From: CAZQEZ01 sp964592475
GTDB taxonomy: Bacteria; Bacteroidota; Bacteroidia; Cytophagales; Cyclobacteriaceae
Reading direction: 5' to 3'
Assembly: GCA_964592475.1 (NCBI GenBank)
Contig: CAZQEZ010000130.1
Coordinates: 1-11,953 of the forward strand
Length of the DNA: 11,953 bases
The notes below the pieces were generated by a model. The model saw only the letters and a list, made by a program, of their open reading frames with translations, did not search any database and was not told where the DNA came from. This document shows positions 1-6,100 of the stretch, in pieces. Each line of letters begins with the position of its first letter. Positions within the stretch are counted from its first letter, which is position 1. The position numbers and the translations under genes are program-made.

Positions 1-40
1 CAAATAGGAAATAGTCTAATTGCATGAGTTAATCAATTTT
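1..40. other. Short left flank beyond queE
   Basis: Forty bases downstream of the queE stop. I see no gene, hairpin or terminator-like sequence in it. Confidence 0.5.
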
Positions 41-703
41 TTATGGCACCTGCAGGTACTTATGGGTTTGTAAACTGATTTGCCACTGCGGATTTTCTTT
101 TACATAGTCAACAATAAGTGGTGTAACTTGGTTTGCTTTAGACCATTCCGGTTGAAGGAAGAGTTTACAGTCAGGCTGCATTTTTTCTGCAAAAGATTCC
201 GCCCAGGCAAAATCCGATTTGTTATATACCACTACTTTAAGTTCATCAGCATGAGCATAAATTTCCGGCAGTGGCTCTTTAAATTTCTTGGGCGAAAAGC
301 AAATCCAATCCCAGTATCCACTGAGCGGATGTGCACCGGAAGTTTCAATATTAGTTTTCTTTCCTGCATCACGTAGCTCTTTTGTCAGCGCATACAAATC
401 GTGCATTAGTGGTTCGCCGCCGGTAATCACGCATATTTCAGCTGGGTTAGTTTTTGCAGCTGCTACAATTTTACTAATTGCCACTTTCGGGTGTGCATCT
501 GCATCCCACGATTCTTTTACATCACACCAAACGCACCCTACATCACACCCGCCCAAGCGAATAAAATAAGCAGCCTTTCCCTGATGGTAACCCTCTCCCT
601 GGATGGTATAAAATTGCTCCATAAGTGGTAATGAAGCAACTTGTATTTGGCTTTTAGCTGTTTTCAAATGTTTACCTACTTCTCTCTTCATTACATCATC
701 CAT
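41..703 (-). CDS. queE: 7-carboxy-7-deazaguanine synthase (radical SAM, queuosine pathway)
   Basis: QueE converts 6-carboxytetrahydropterin to 7-carboxy-7-deazaguanine, the ring-contraction step in making preQ0 and then queuosine of tRNA. It is a cytosolic radical SAM enzyme. The radical SAM cluster motif CxxxCxxC is visible as C53, C57 and C60 within GGCDVGCVWCD. The substrate-binding start FYTIQGEG (31-38) and the SAM-binding TGGEP (94-98) are also present. The length of 220 residues is usual for the family. The start at 703 overlaps the end of folD by 8 bases, which suggests translational coupling. M5 (691) is an alternative start. M28 is less likely because LPLMEQFYTIQGEG looks conserved. 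It is the last gene of the lepA-folD-queE run. Identity is very secure, the exact start less so. Confidence 0.95.
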   Translation of the reverse strand: MDDVMKREVGKHLKTAKSQIQVASLPLMEQFYTIQGEGYHQGKAAYFIRLGGCDVGCVWCDVKESWDADAHPKVAISKIVAAAKTNPAEICVITGGEPLMHDLYALTKELRDAGKKTNIETSGAHPLSGYWDWICFSPKKFKEPLPEIYAHADELKVVVYNKSDFAWAESFAEKMQPDCKLFLQPEWSKANQVTPLIVDYVKENPQWQISLQTHKYLQVP

Positions 704-1577
704 ATATTTCTCCTTCGGTTGCCAAAAGTGTATTCCATAATAAACTCGCCCTCGTTAGCGGTCCTACTCCACCGGGTACCGGAGTAATATAACTAGCTTT
801 TGCTGCTACCGGTTCAAATTCAACGTCGCCTTTTAGCCTAAAACCACTTTTTTTACTATCATCTTTTACCCTCGTAGTGCCTACATCTATTACCACTGCT
901 CCCTCTTTCACCATATCTGGAGTTATAAAACCTGGCTTGCCAATGGCAGCAATCAATATATCAGCTTGCAAGGTATGTGATTTTATATCGTGCGTGCGGC
1001 TGTGGCACATGGTCACCGTGGCATTGCCTGGATATAATTTACGTGCCATAAGTATGCTCATTGGTGACCCTACAATGTCACTTCTGCCTACTACTACACA
1101 GTGCTTTCCCTCGGTTGGCACCTGATATCGCTCTAGCAACATTAAAATACCATTGGGAGTAGCTGATATATATGCTGGTAAGCCTTTGGCCATCCTACCT
1201 ACATTAACCGGATGAAAACCATCTACATCTTTTTCCGGTAAGATGGCGAAATTAATTTTTTGCGGATCGATATGTTTTGGCAAAGGTAATTGCACGATGA
1301 ATCCATCTATATCCGGGTTTTGATTGGCCTCTTCTATTTTTTGAAGTAAAAAATCTTCTGTAATATCAGTATCATACTGAAAAAGTGAAGATTTAAAACC
1401 AACTTCTTTACAATCCTTTACTTTGTAATTTACATAAGATTCACTGGCAGGGTCGTTGCCAATTAAAAAAGCAGCCAAATGCGGTACTTTTTTATTTTCC
1501 TTTATTCTGGCTGCTACTTTTTCTGCAATTTCAGTTTTAATATTTGCAGCAATATTTTTACCATCAAGTAATATCAT
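696..1577 (-). CDS. folD: Bifunctional methylenetetrahydrofolate dehydrogenase / cyclohydrolase
   Basis: FolD interconverts 5,10-methylene-THF, 5,10-methenyl-THF and 10-formyl-THF using NADP, supplying one-carbon units for purine and formyl-methionine synthesis in the cytosol. The catalytic Tyr and Lys are Y48 and K52 in ESYVNYKVKDC. The family motifs QLPLP, DVDGFHPVN, GRSDIVGSP (nucleotide-binding side) and PVPGGVGPLTRA near the C-terminus are all intact. The 293-residue length is normal. The form VIDVGTTRV is what I recall from Bacteroidota members. It starts one base after the lepA stop codon and its TGA lies inside the queE start region, so the three genes are probably one transcript. Nothing in it appears damaged. 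Confidence 0.97.
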   Translation of the reverse strand: MILLDGKNIAANIKTEIAEKVAARIKENKKVPHLAAFLIGNDPASESYVNYKVKDCKEVGFKSSLFQYDTDITEDFLLQKIEEANQNPDIDGFIVQLPLPKHIDPQKINFAILPEKDVDGFHPVNVGRMAKGLPAYISATPNGILMLLERYQVPTEGKHCVVVGRSDIVGSPMSILMARKLYPGNATVTMCHSRTHDIKSHTLQADILIAAIGKPGFITPDMVKEGAVVIDVGTTRVKDDSKKSGFRLKGDVEFEPVAAKASYITPVPGGVGPLTRASLLWNTLLATEGEIYG

Positions 1578-1578
1578 G

Positions 1579-3366
1579 CTATTCTAATTTCAATACGGCC
1601 ATAAAGGCTTCCTGCGGAATCTCCACGTTGCCTACCTGCCGCATGCGTTTTTTCCCTTTCTTTTGTTTTTCCAGTAATTTTCGCTTACGCGTTATGTCAC
1701 CACCATAACATTTTGCCAATACATTTTTACGCATTGCCTTTACTGTTTCCCTGGCTATTATTTTAGTTCCTATTGCTGCCTGAATAGCAATTTCAAACAT
1801 TTGTCTGGGTAGCAACTCTCTCAACTTTTCACACAGCCGTTTGCCCCATTCGTAAGCCTTGTCTTTGTGAACAATTGCCGAAAGAGCATCTACCGGCTCA
1901 CCATTAAGCATGATATCCAATTTCACTACTTTAGATTCTCGATATCCGATAAGCTCATAATCCAAAGAAGCATAGCCGCGACTCAGCGTTTTTAACTTAT
2001 CAAAAAAGTCGAATACTATTTCTGCCAATGGTAGTTCAAAGCTTAATTCCACCCTGTCGGCAGTAAGGTAAATTTGATTTTTTATAATCCCCCTTTTATC
2101 CATGCAAAGGCCTATAATATTGCCTATATATTCAGACTTAGTAATTATCTGGGCCTTGATGAATGGTTCTTCAATATGTGAAATAGTAGTAAGCTCAGGC
2201 ATTTCTGAAGGTGCACTTACTTTTTGAATTTCTCCATTTTTTTTTATAGCGTGAAACTGCACGGAAGGCACGGTAGTAATTACGGTCATGTCAAACTCAC
2301 GCTCGAGGCGCTCCTGCACAATTTCCATGTGCAACATACCCAAAAAACCACATCTGAAACCGAAGCCAAGTGCTGCAGAGGATTCAGGCTCCCATACCAG
2401 TGATGCATCATTGAGCTGCAATTTCTCCATTGAGTTTCTCAGTTCTTCAAATTCTGATGTTTCTACCGGATAAATGCCGGCAAATACCATAGGTTTTACA
2501 TTTTCAAAACCTTTAATAGTATCTTCACAGGGACGCTCTACATGAGTAATCGTATCCCCTACTTTCACCTCTTTCGCTACTTTTATACCACTAATTAAAT
2601 AGCCTACATTTCCTGCACTTATGCTTTCTTTCGGGTCTTGTTTTAATTTTAATATACCTATCTCTTCTGCATCGTATGTTTTACCGGTATTCACAAATTT
2701 TACCTGGTCACCTTTTTTTATGGTACCATTAAAAACGCGAAAAATAACTTCTACACCTCGGTAAGAATTAAATACCGAATCAAAAATCATGGCTTGCAAT
2801 GGCTCTTTAGCATTGCCTTTCGGTGGTGGCACACGGTCTACTATGGCATTGAGTATTGCTTCTATTCCAATTCCCTCTTTTGCACTAGCCAGCAAAATTT
2901 TTTCGTGTTCAATGCCAATAAGGTCGTAAATTTCATCTTTAACTTCTTCTACCCTGGCTCCCGGTAAATCTATTTTATTCAAGACGGGAATAATCTCAAG
3001 GTCGTGCTCCATTGCCAGGTAAAGATTACTGATCGTTTGAGCCTCTATACCTTGAGAGGCATCTACTATCAGTAAAGCCCCCTCACAAGCAGCTATCGAA
3101 CGCGAAACTTCATAAGAAAAGTCAACATGACCAGGAGTATCTATCAAGTTTAAAATATATTCTTCGTCCTCGTAAGGGTAATTCATTTGAATAGCATGAC
3201 TTTTGATGGTTATTCCTCTTTCCCTTTCCAAATCCATACTATCCAGTAATTGCGACATCATTTCCCGATCTGAAACCGTGTGGGTGTATTCAAGTAACCG
3301 GTCGGCCAAGGTACTTTTACCATGGTCGATGTGAGCAATTATACAAAAGTTTCTAATTTTTTCCAT
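1579..3366 (-). CDS. lepA: Elongation factor 4 (ribosomal back-translocase LepA)
   Basis: EF4/LepA is a ribosome-associated GTPase that acts on stalled or mistranslocated ribosomes and affects 30S assembly. From the ATG at 3366 the protein has 595 residues, the family's usual length. The GTPase motifs are all visible: P-loop AHIDHGKST (11-19), RGITIKSHAI (switch I), DTPGH (switch II), NKIDLPG and SAKEG. After domains II and III comes the LepA-specific C-terminal region, with CYGGDITRKRKLLEKQKKGK and the ending AVLKLE. An ATG at 3372 (two extra residues) is also possible. A TTG at 3384 is rejected because it falls within a candidate -7 promoter element. It is the first gene of lepA-folD-queE. 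Confidence 0.97.
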   Translation of the reverse strand: MEKIRNFCIIAHIDHGKSTLADRLLEYTHTVSDREMMSQLLDSMDLERERGITIKSHAIQMNYPYEDEEYILNLIDTPGHVDFSYEVSRSIAACEGALLIVDASQGIEAQTISNLYLAMEHDLEIIPVLNKIDLPGARVEEVKDEIYDLIGIEHEKILLASAKEGIGIEAILNAIVDRVPPPKGNAKEPLQAMIFDSVFNSYRGVEVIFRVFNGTIKKGDQVKFVNTGKTYDAEEIGILKLKQDPKESISAGNVGYLISGIKVAKEVKVGDTITHVERPCEDTIKGFENVKPMVFAGIYPVETSEFEELRNSMEKLQLNDASLVWEPESSAALGFGFRCGFLGMLHMEIVQERLEREFDMTVITTVPSVQFHAIKKNGEIQKVSAPSEMPELTTISHIEEPFIKAQIITKSEYIGNIIGLCMDKRGIIKNQIYLTADRVELSFELPLAEIVFDFFDKLKTLSRGYASLDYELIGYRESKVVKLDIMLNGEPVDALSAIVHKDKAYEWGKRLCEKLRELLPRQMFEIAIQAAIGTKIIARETVKAMRKNVLAKCYGGDITRKRKLLEKQKKGKKRMRQVGNVEIPQEAFMAVLKLE

Positions 3367-3381
3367 ATCCATAAAGAACTG

Positions 3382-3389
3382 CAAAAATA
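3382..3389 (-). promoter_or_regulatory. Candidate -7 element of the lepA operon
   Basis: Read on the minus strand this is TATTTTTG, an exact match to the Bacteroidota TAnnTTTG pattern. It would place the transcript start roughly at 3375-3378, just ahead of the ATG codons at 3372 and 3366. No TTG sits 18-21 bases further upstream, so the -33 part is missing. This short AT-rich match could be chance. Confidence 0.3.
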
Positions 3390-3676
3390 GGCATTTAATT
3401 GTTAATTAATAATCTGGGGGCGTAATAATTATGTTTTCAAATACAATGTTTTTACGCGAAATTTACTATTGTTTTTTAATAATAATTTAATTTTCAACAT
3501 TCTGGAAAATTGGATATGCCAATTGAATATTTTAACCCATAAGTCAGTTATTAGGCCTATTGTTTAGTGAAAATGAAGGATATAATTTTTAGAACAAGGA
3601 GCCTTCGTTACTTTTAATTGAAAAATCAGAAATATTCTAGTAAGCAGGAATATGTAATGTTAACTAAATAATATAA
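3390..3676. other. Divergent intergenic spacer with a small hairpin
   Basis: This AT-rich stretch separates lepA (minus) from the secreted protein gene (plus). I see no coding potential beyond very short open frames. One perfect inverted repeat is present: AATTGG (3508-3513), 5-base loop, CCAATT (3519-3524). It has no T-run, so a terminator role is unlikely. An operator or a chance hairpin are both possible. Confidence 0.4.
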
Positions 3677-3708
3677 TTGTGCATTATTTGCGTGTTTATT
3701 TAATTTTG
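3677..3708 (+). promoter_or_regulatory. Candidate Bacteroidota promoter for the 3740 gene
   Basis: A TTG at 3677-3679 is followed after 21 bases by TAATTTTG (3701-3708), an exact match to TAnnTTTG. The expected transcript start is about 3713-3715, giving a leader of roughly 25 bases to the ATG at 3740. The upstream TTG codon at 3719 would then lie almost at the transcript start, which supports the ATG as the real start. Confidence 0.5.
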
Positions 3709-3739
3709 TTAACTTTACTTGTATATAAACTCAAAAGCC

Positions 3740-4705
3740 ATGAAGAATCAATTTTTAATACAACTTGTATTTTTTTTATTTTCCTGTACCTGTCTTGCCC
3801 AAAATGTAAAACCTGAACAAGAGATCCAGGTGTTTACTACTGTGAAAGGTTCAAAAAGCAGCCCACGAACAATCTTATTTTTTAATTATTCCGAACAAAA
3901 TTGCCTTATAAAAAATACGTGGATAGCGCAAGACGAAAACAGCGTGTTTGAAATTGCAGAATCGGTAAATAATCAATCAGTATCACGGGGCAACAGCTTT
4001 ACCCTGGAAATAATTTTTACACCTTCTGCTAACCATATTGGGATTTTTACTGCTGATCTGATGGTTTCCTCTTCTTTATCGGATAGCCCAACTCAAGTAA
4101 AACTGAAAGGCCTTAGTGTGCGAGGGATGGAAGGTAAAAATGAGCCCGCTTTATCCACAATTCTTGAGCTCTTTGACTATGAAATTGCAATTGGATGGGA
4201 TAGTCTTGCTAATCACACCAATCCTCAATTACAAGGAGACGAGATCGAAGCCTCGGTTTTTACCAGAGCAGATCAAACAAAACAAATAGAAATGTTACCG
4301 ATTGCACGCTTTTCTCCTGATTTTAAGTTACCCTTCGGCTATTACAAACCAACGGAGAAAACCATGCCCAAGCTCTATCAAGTGGGTGAATTAGATGCCG
4401 CTGGCGATCATCATCAGCACCAGACCACCTATCCGAAGGTTGTTACAGGCAATACGGTATTTGAACCTGTAATAAACGAGTTTGGTTTGTTTACTTACAG
4501 TCCTTCCCATATTGCCTTTACCGAGGATTTTTTAAATCAAAAGTTTTATCCATTACATGTAGCACACGCCACGAGAGTTTATCCGCTTAAGAATAAAAAT
4601 GGAAAGCAGATTGAAAATCAGTACCTGATTTGTTTTGAAGAAGCTAAAAACGGCGACTACCAAGATTATGTTTTTATCCTAAAAAATGTAAAGGTGATAA
4701 GGTGA
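3740..4705 (+). CDS. Secreted beta-sandwich protein with choice-of-anchor-D/ASH-like domain
   Basis: The protein has 321 residues from the ATG at 3740. Residues 1-20 form a signal peptide (MKNQFLIQLVFFLFSCTCLA), probably cut near LAQ, so it should be exported. A lipoprotein cut at C16 (LFSC) is a weaker alternative. Residues about 25-125 look like an Ig-like ASH or choice-of-anchor-D domain, with FFNYSEQNCLIKNTWI and a FTLEIIFTPS strand. The rest (NEPALSTILELF, then FTEDFLN, then YPLKNKNGKQ and GDYQDYVFILKNVK) resembles, from memory, a module at the end of large extracellular sugar-binding proteins. Here it stands alone and has no recognisable type IX sorting domain. It has its own promoter and no operon partner. 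The function is unknown. Confidence 0.8.
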   Translation: MKNQFLIQLVFFLFSCTCLAQNVKPEQEIQVFTTVKGSKSSPRTILFFNYSEQNCLIKNTWIAQDENSVFEIAESVNNQSVSRGNSFTLEIIFTPSANHIGIFTADLMVSSSLSDSPTQVKLKGLSVRGMEGKNEPALSTILELFDYEIAIGWDSLANHTNPQLQGDEIEASVFTRADQTKQIEMLPIARFSPDFKLPFGYYKPTEKTMPKLYQVGELDAAGDHHQHQTTYPKVVTGNTVFEPVINEFGLFTYSPSHIAFTEDFLNQKFYPLHVAHATRVYPLKNKNGKQIENQYLICFEEAKNGDYQDYVFILKNVKVIR

Positions 4706-4726
4706 TTATTCTAAAGCTTTAAACAA

Positions 4727-4756
4727 TTCGGCAATTAATATTACCGAGCCATTTTT
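4727..4756 (+). terminator. Candidate intrinsic terminator after the secreted protein gene
   Basis: A stem is formed by TCGGCAAT (4728-4735) and ATTACCGA (4740-4747) with a TAAT loop and a single C-A mismatch. A U-G pair (4727/4748) could extend it. It is followed by GCC and five Ts (4752-4756). It lies 22 bases after the stop codon, between convergent genes. The mismatch and short T-run keep confidence modest. Confidence 0.4.
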
Positions 4757-4836
4757 AAAATTCGCGTTTTAACCCTATTTGGATAAAATAGAGCTTTAAA
4801 TTCGAAAACAGAGAAATAACATTAGCAATATTTTTT

Positions 4837-5256
4837 TCATTCAGAATTTGCAAATAGTAGTGTATCTACATGATTTTTGCGGTGCAAATGATTGACTACA
4901 ATGGCTGCATCAACTAATGAAACAGGTAAATCCAATACACAAATCATGTTAGCATAATTAAGTAATTTAATCTGCATATTTTGCTTGATAGAAAGCGCAC
5001 TTATAAACATTGGAATGTACGCGGTAGAACCGTCTTTTTTCAATTCATCCAGAAATGTAATAATATTACTGTTGGAAGACCAAATATGGTTATTGGCAAT
5101 TATGGCTGATGGAATACCATCTTTGGAAATTTTTTGAAGTGCCTCTTCATAGGAAGAACTACAAATCACTTTTGCGTCTTCCTCTATAGTATTCAGGTTG
5201 TTCTCGGCTATCAATTGATTAGCATCATTGTCGTCTATAAGTAAAACTTTATACAT
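4837..5256 (-). CDS. Degenerate (pseudo-)receiver domain protein
   Basis: This is a 139-residue stand-alone protein with a CheY-like receiver pattern: LLIDDNDANQ at 5-14 supplies the acidic pair D8/D9, and S86 in FISAL stands for the conserved Ser/Thr. The two other key positions are lost. In the strand that normally ends with the phosphorylated Asp (IPSAIIANN), the aligned residue is Asn55. The conserved Lys before Pro is Leu110 in VLDLPV. It should therefore not accept phosphate in the usual way and may work as a protein-interaction domain. There is no output domain and no histidine kinase nearby. A -7 element lies just upstream. Calling it a receiver is an inference from motif order. Confidence 0.75.
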   Translation of the reverse strand: MYKVLLIDDNDANQLIAENNLNTIEEDAKVICSSSYEEALQKISKDGIPSAIIANNHIWSSNSNIITFLDELKKDGSTAYIPMFISALSIKQNMQIKLLNYANMICVLDLPVSLVDAAIVVNHLHRKNHVDTLLFANSE

Positions 5257-5286
5257 ATTCCTATATTTTCTTTAAATATTTATACT

Positions 5287-5294
5287 CAAACATA
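5287..5294 (-). promoter_or_regulatory. Candidate -7 element for the pseudo-receiver gene
   Basis: On the minus strand this reads TATGTTTG, a perfect TAnnTTTG. It predicts a start about 25-30 bases before the ATG at 5256. No TTG is found at the right distance upstream, so only half of the promoter is supported. Confidence 0.35.
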
Positions 5295-5405
5295 GGTAAA
5301 AGTATGCAAAGTTGTAATATAATTAGATTAAACAGAATTAATCATAGACGAATTACTTCAATTAGTCGATAAAAATAAAACGAATTATTATTAAGATGAA
5401 CTTGG

Positions 5406-5972
5406 TTATTTATCAATACTTTTACGAATTTGCTCAACAATATAATCTTTATTACCTTCGTCGGCAAATTCGAAAAAAGCAATAGATTGACTGCTGTTGC
5501 ATAAATGAGGAACTAAATATTTCTCAGCATCATCATGAAAAGCGGTATGATCGTGAAATAGAAAGGCATACCAAATGTTTTTAATTGAAAAAATCAGCTT
5601 TTCTCTTTTTACTCGCTCTATCTGGTTAGTGCTTATCTTTTTTATAGTAGTAAACCAAAATGGATTTTTTTTCAGCACTGCTATTTCACCTTCGTGAAGG
5701 TATACTTCTTGTCTTTGACCAACTAAATTAATTACTATAAAAAGCATTACCACAGAGATAATAATAATTAATATTAAACTCATCAGAAAAAATGAATTTC
5801 CTTCTTGACTGATTTCTGCCGAAGGGTAATATTCAATAAATGTATAGATGGTAAAAGCCAATGTGCTAACAAAAAACAAGATGAAAAAACCAGCAGTAAA
5901 ATTTATACCATTAGGTTTGAGCAATGCGGTAAATCCTCCATCTTTCTCAATAAAATTCAATTCTTTTTTCAT
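5406..5972 (-). CDS. Two-helix inner-membrane protein of unknown function
   Basis: The protein has 188 residues. It has a short N-terminal tail, two clear membrane helices at about 24-47 and 61-84, and a soluble C-terminal half (about 88-188) starting QRQEVYLHEGEIAVLKK. That half is rich in beta-strand-like segments and could be a PH-like or similar small domain. By the positive-inside rule both ends are probably cytoplasmic. I do not recognise the family. The next gene on the same strand starts 149 bases beyond its stop and has its own candidate promoter, so an operon is not implied. The ATG at 5972 is the only plausible start, since the next Met is inside helix 2. Confidence 0.75.
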   Translation of the reverse strand: MKKELNFIEKDGGFTALLKPNGINFTAGFFILFFVSTLAFTIYTFIEYYPSAEISQEGNSFFLMSLILIIIISVVMLFIVINLVGQRQEVYLHEGEIAVLKKNPFWFTTIKKISTNQIERVKREKLIFSIKNIWYAFLFHDHTAFHDDAEKYLVPHLCNSSQSIAFFEFADEGNKDYIVEQIRKSIDK

Positions 5973-5977
5973 AGAAG

Positions 5978-6006
5978 CAAAATTAATTGATTTTATTATT
6001 CTACAA
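5978..6006 (-). promoter_or_regulatory. Candidate promoter very close to the start codon at 5972
   Basis: On the minus strand a TTG (6006-6004) is followed after 18 bases by TAATTTTG (5985-5978). The -7 element ends only 5 bases from the ATG, so transcription would begin at or next to the start codon, giving a leaderless or nearly leaderless message. The match is good but the region is AT-rich. Confidence 0.45.
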
Positions 6007-6056
6007 TCACTTTATGTAAATTATTCTGAGCCGGCATTCTATTAAAAAACTTTCAT

Positions 6057-6064
6057 TAACTTCG
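6057..6064 (+). promoter_or_regulatory. Weak candidate -7 element for the rhamnosidase gene
   Basis: TAACTTCG differs by one base from TAnnTTTG and lies 36 bases before the ATG at 6101. I see no TTG at the expected -33 distance. A regulator-dependent sugar-utilisation promoter could look like this, but the evidence is thin. Confidence 0.25.
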
Positions 6065-6100
6065 TGTAAGACATCGAACATTAAATCATTACCCAAAATT

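Noticed and set aside
80..569. Plus-strand open frames opposite queE
   Set aside because: They are antisense to a clear radical SAM gene, show no motifs and are explained by its codon pattern.
4711..4796. Repeated AGCTTTAAA at 4714 and near 4788
   Set aside because: A short AT-rich match between convergent genes that is likely by chance.
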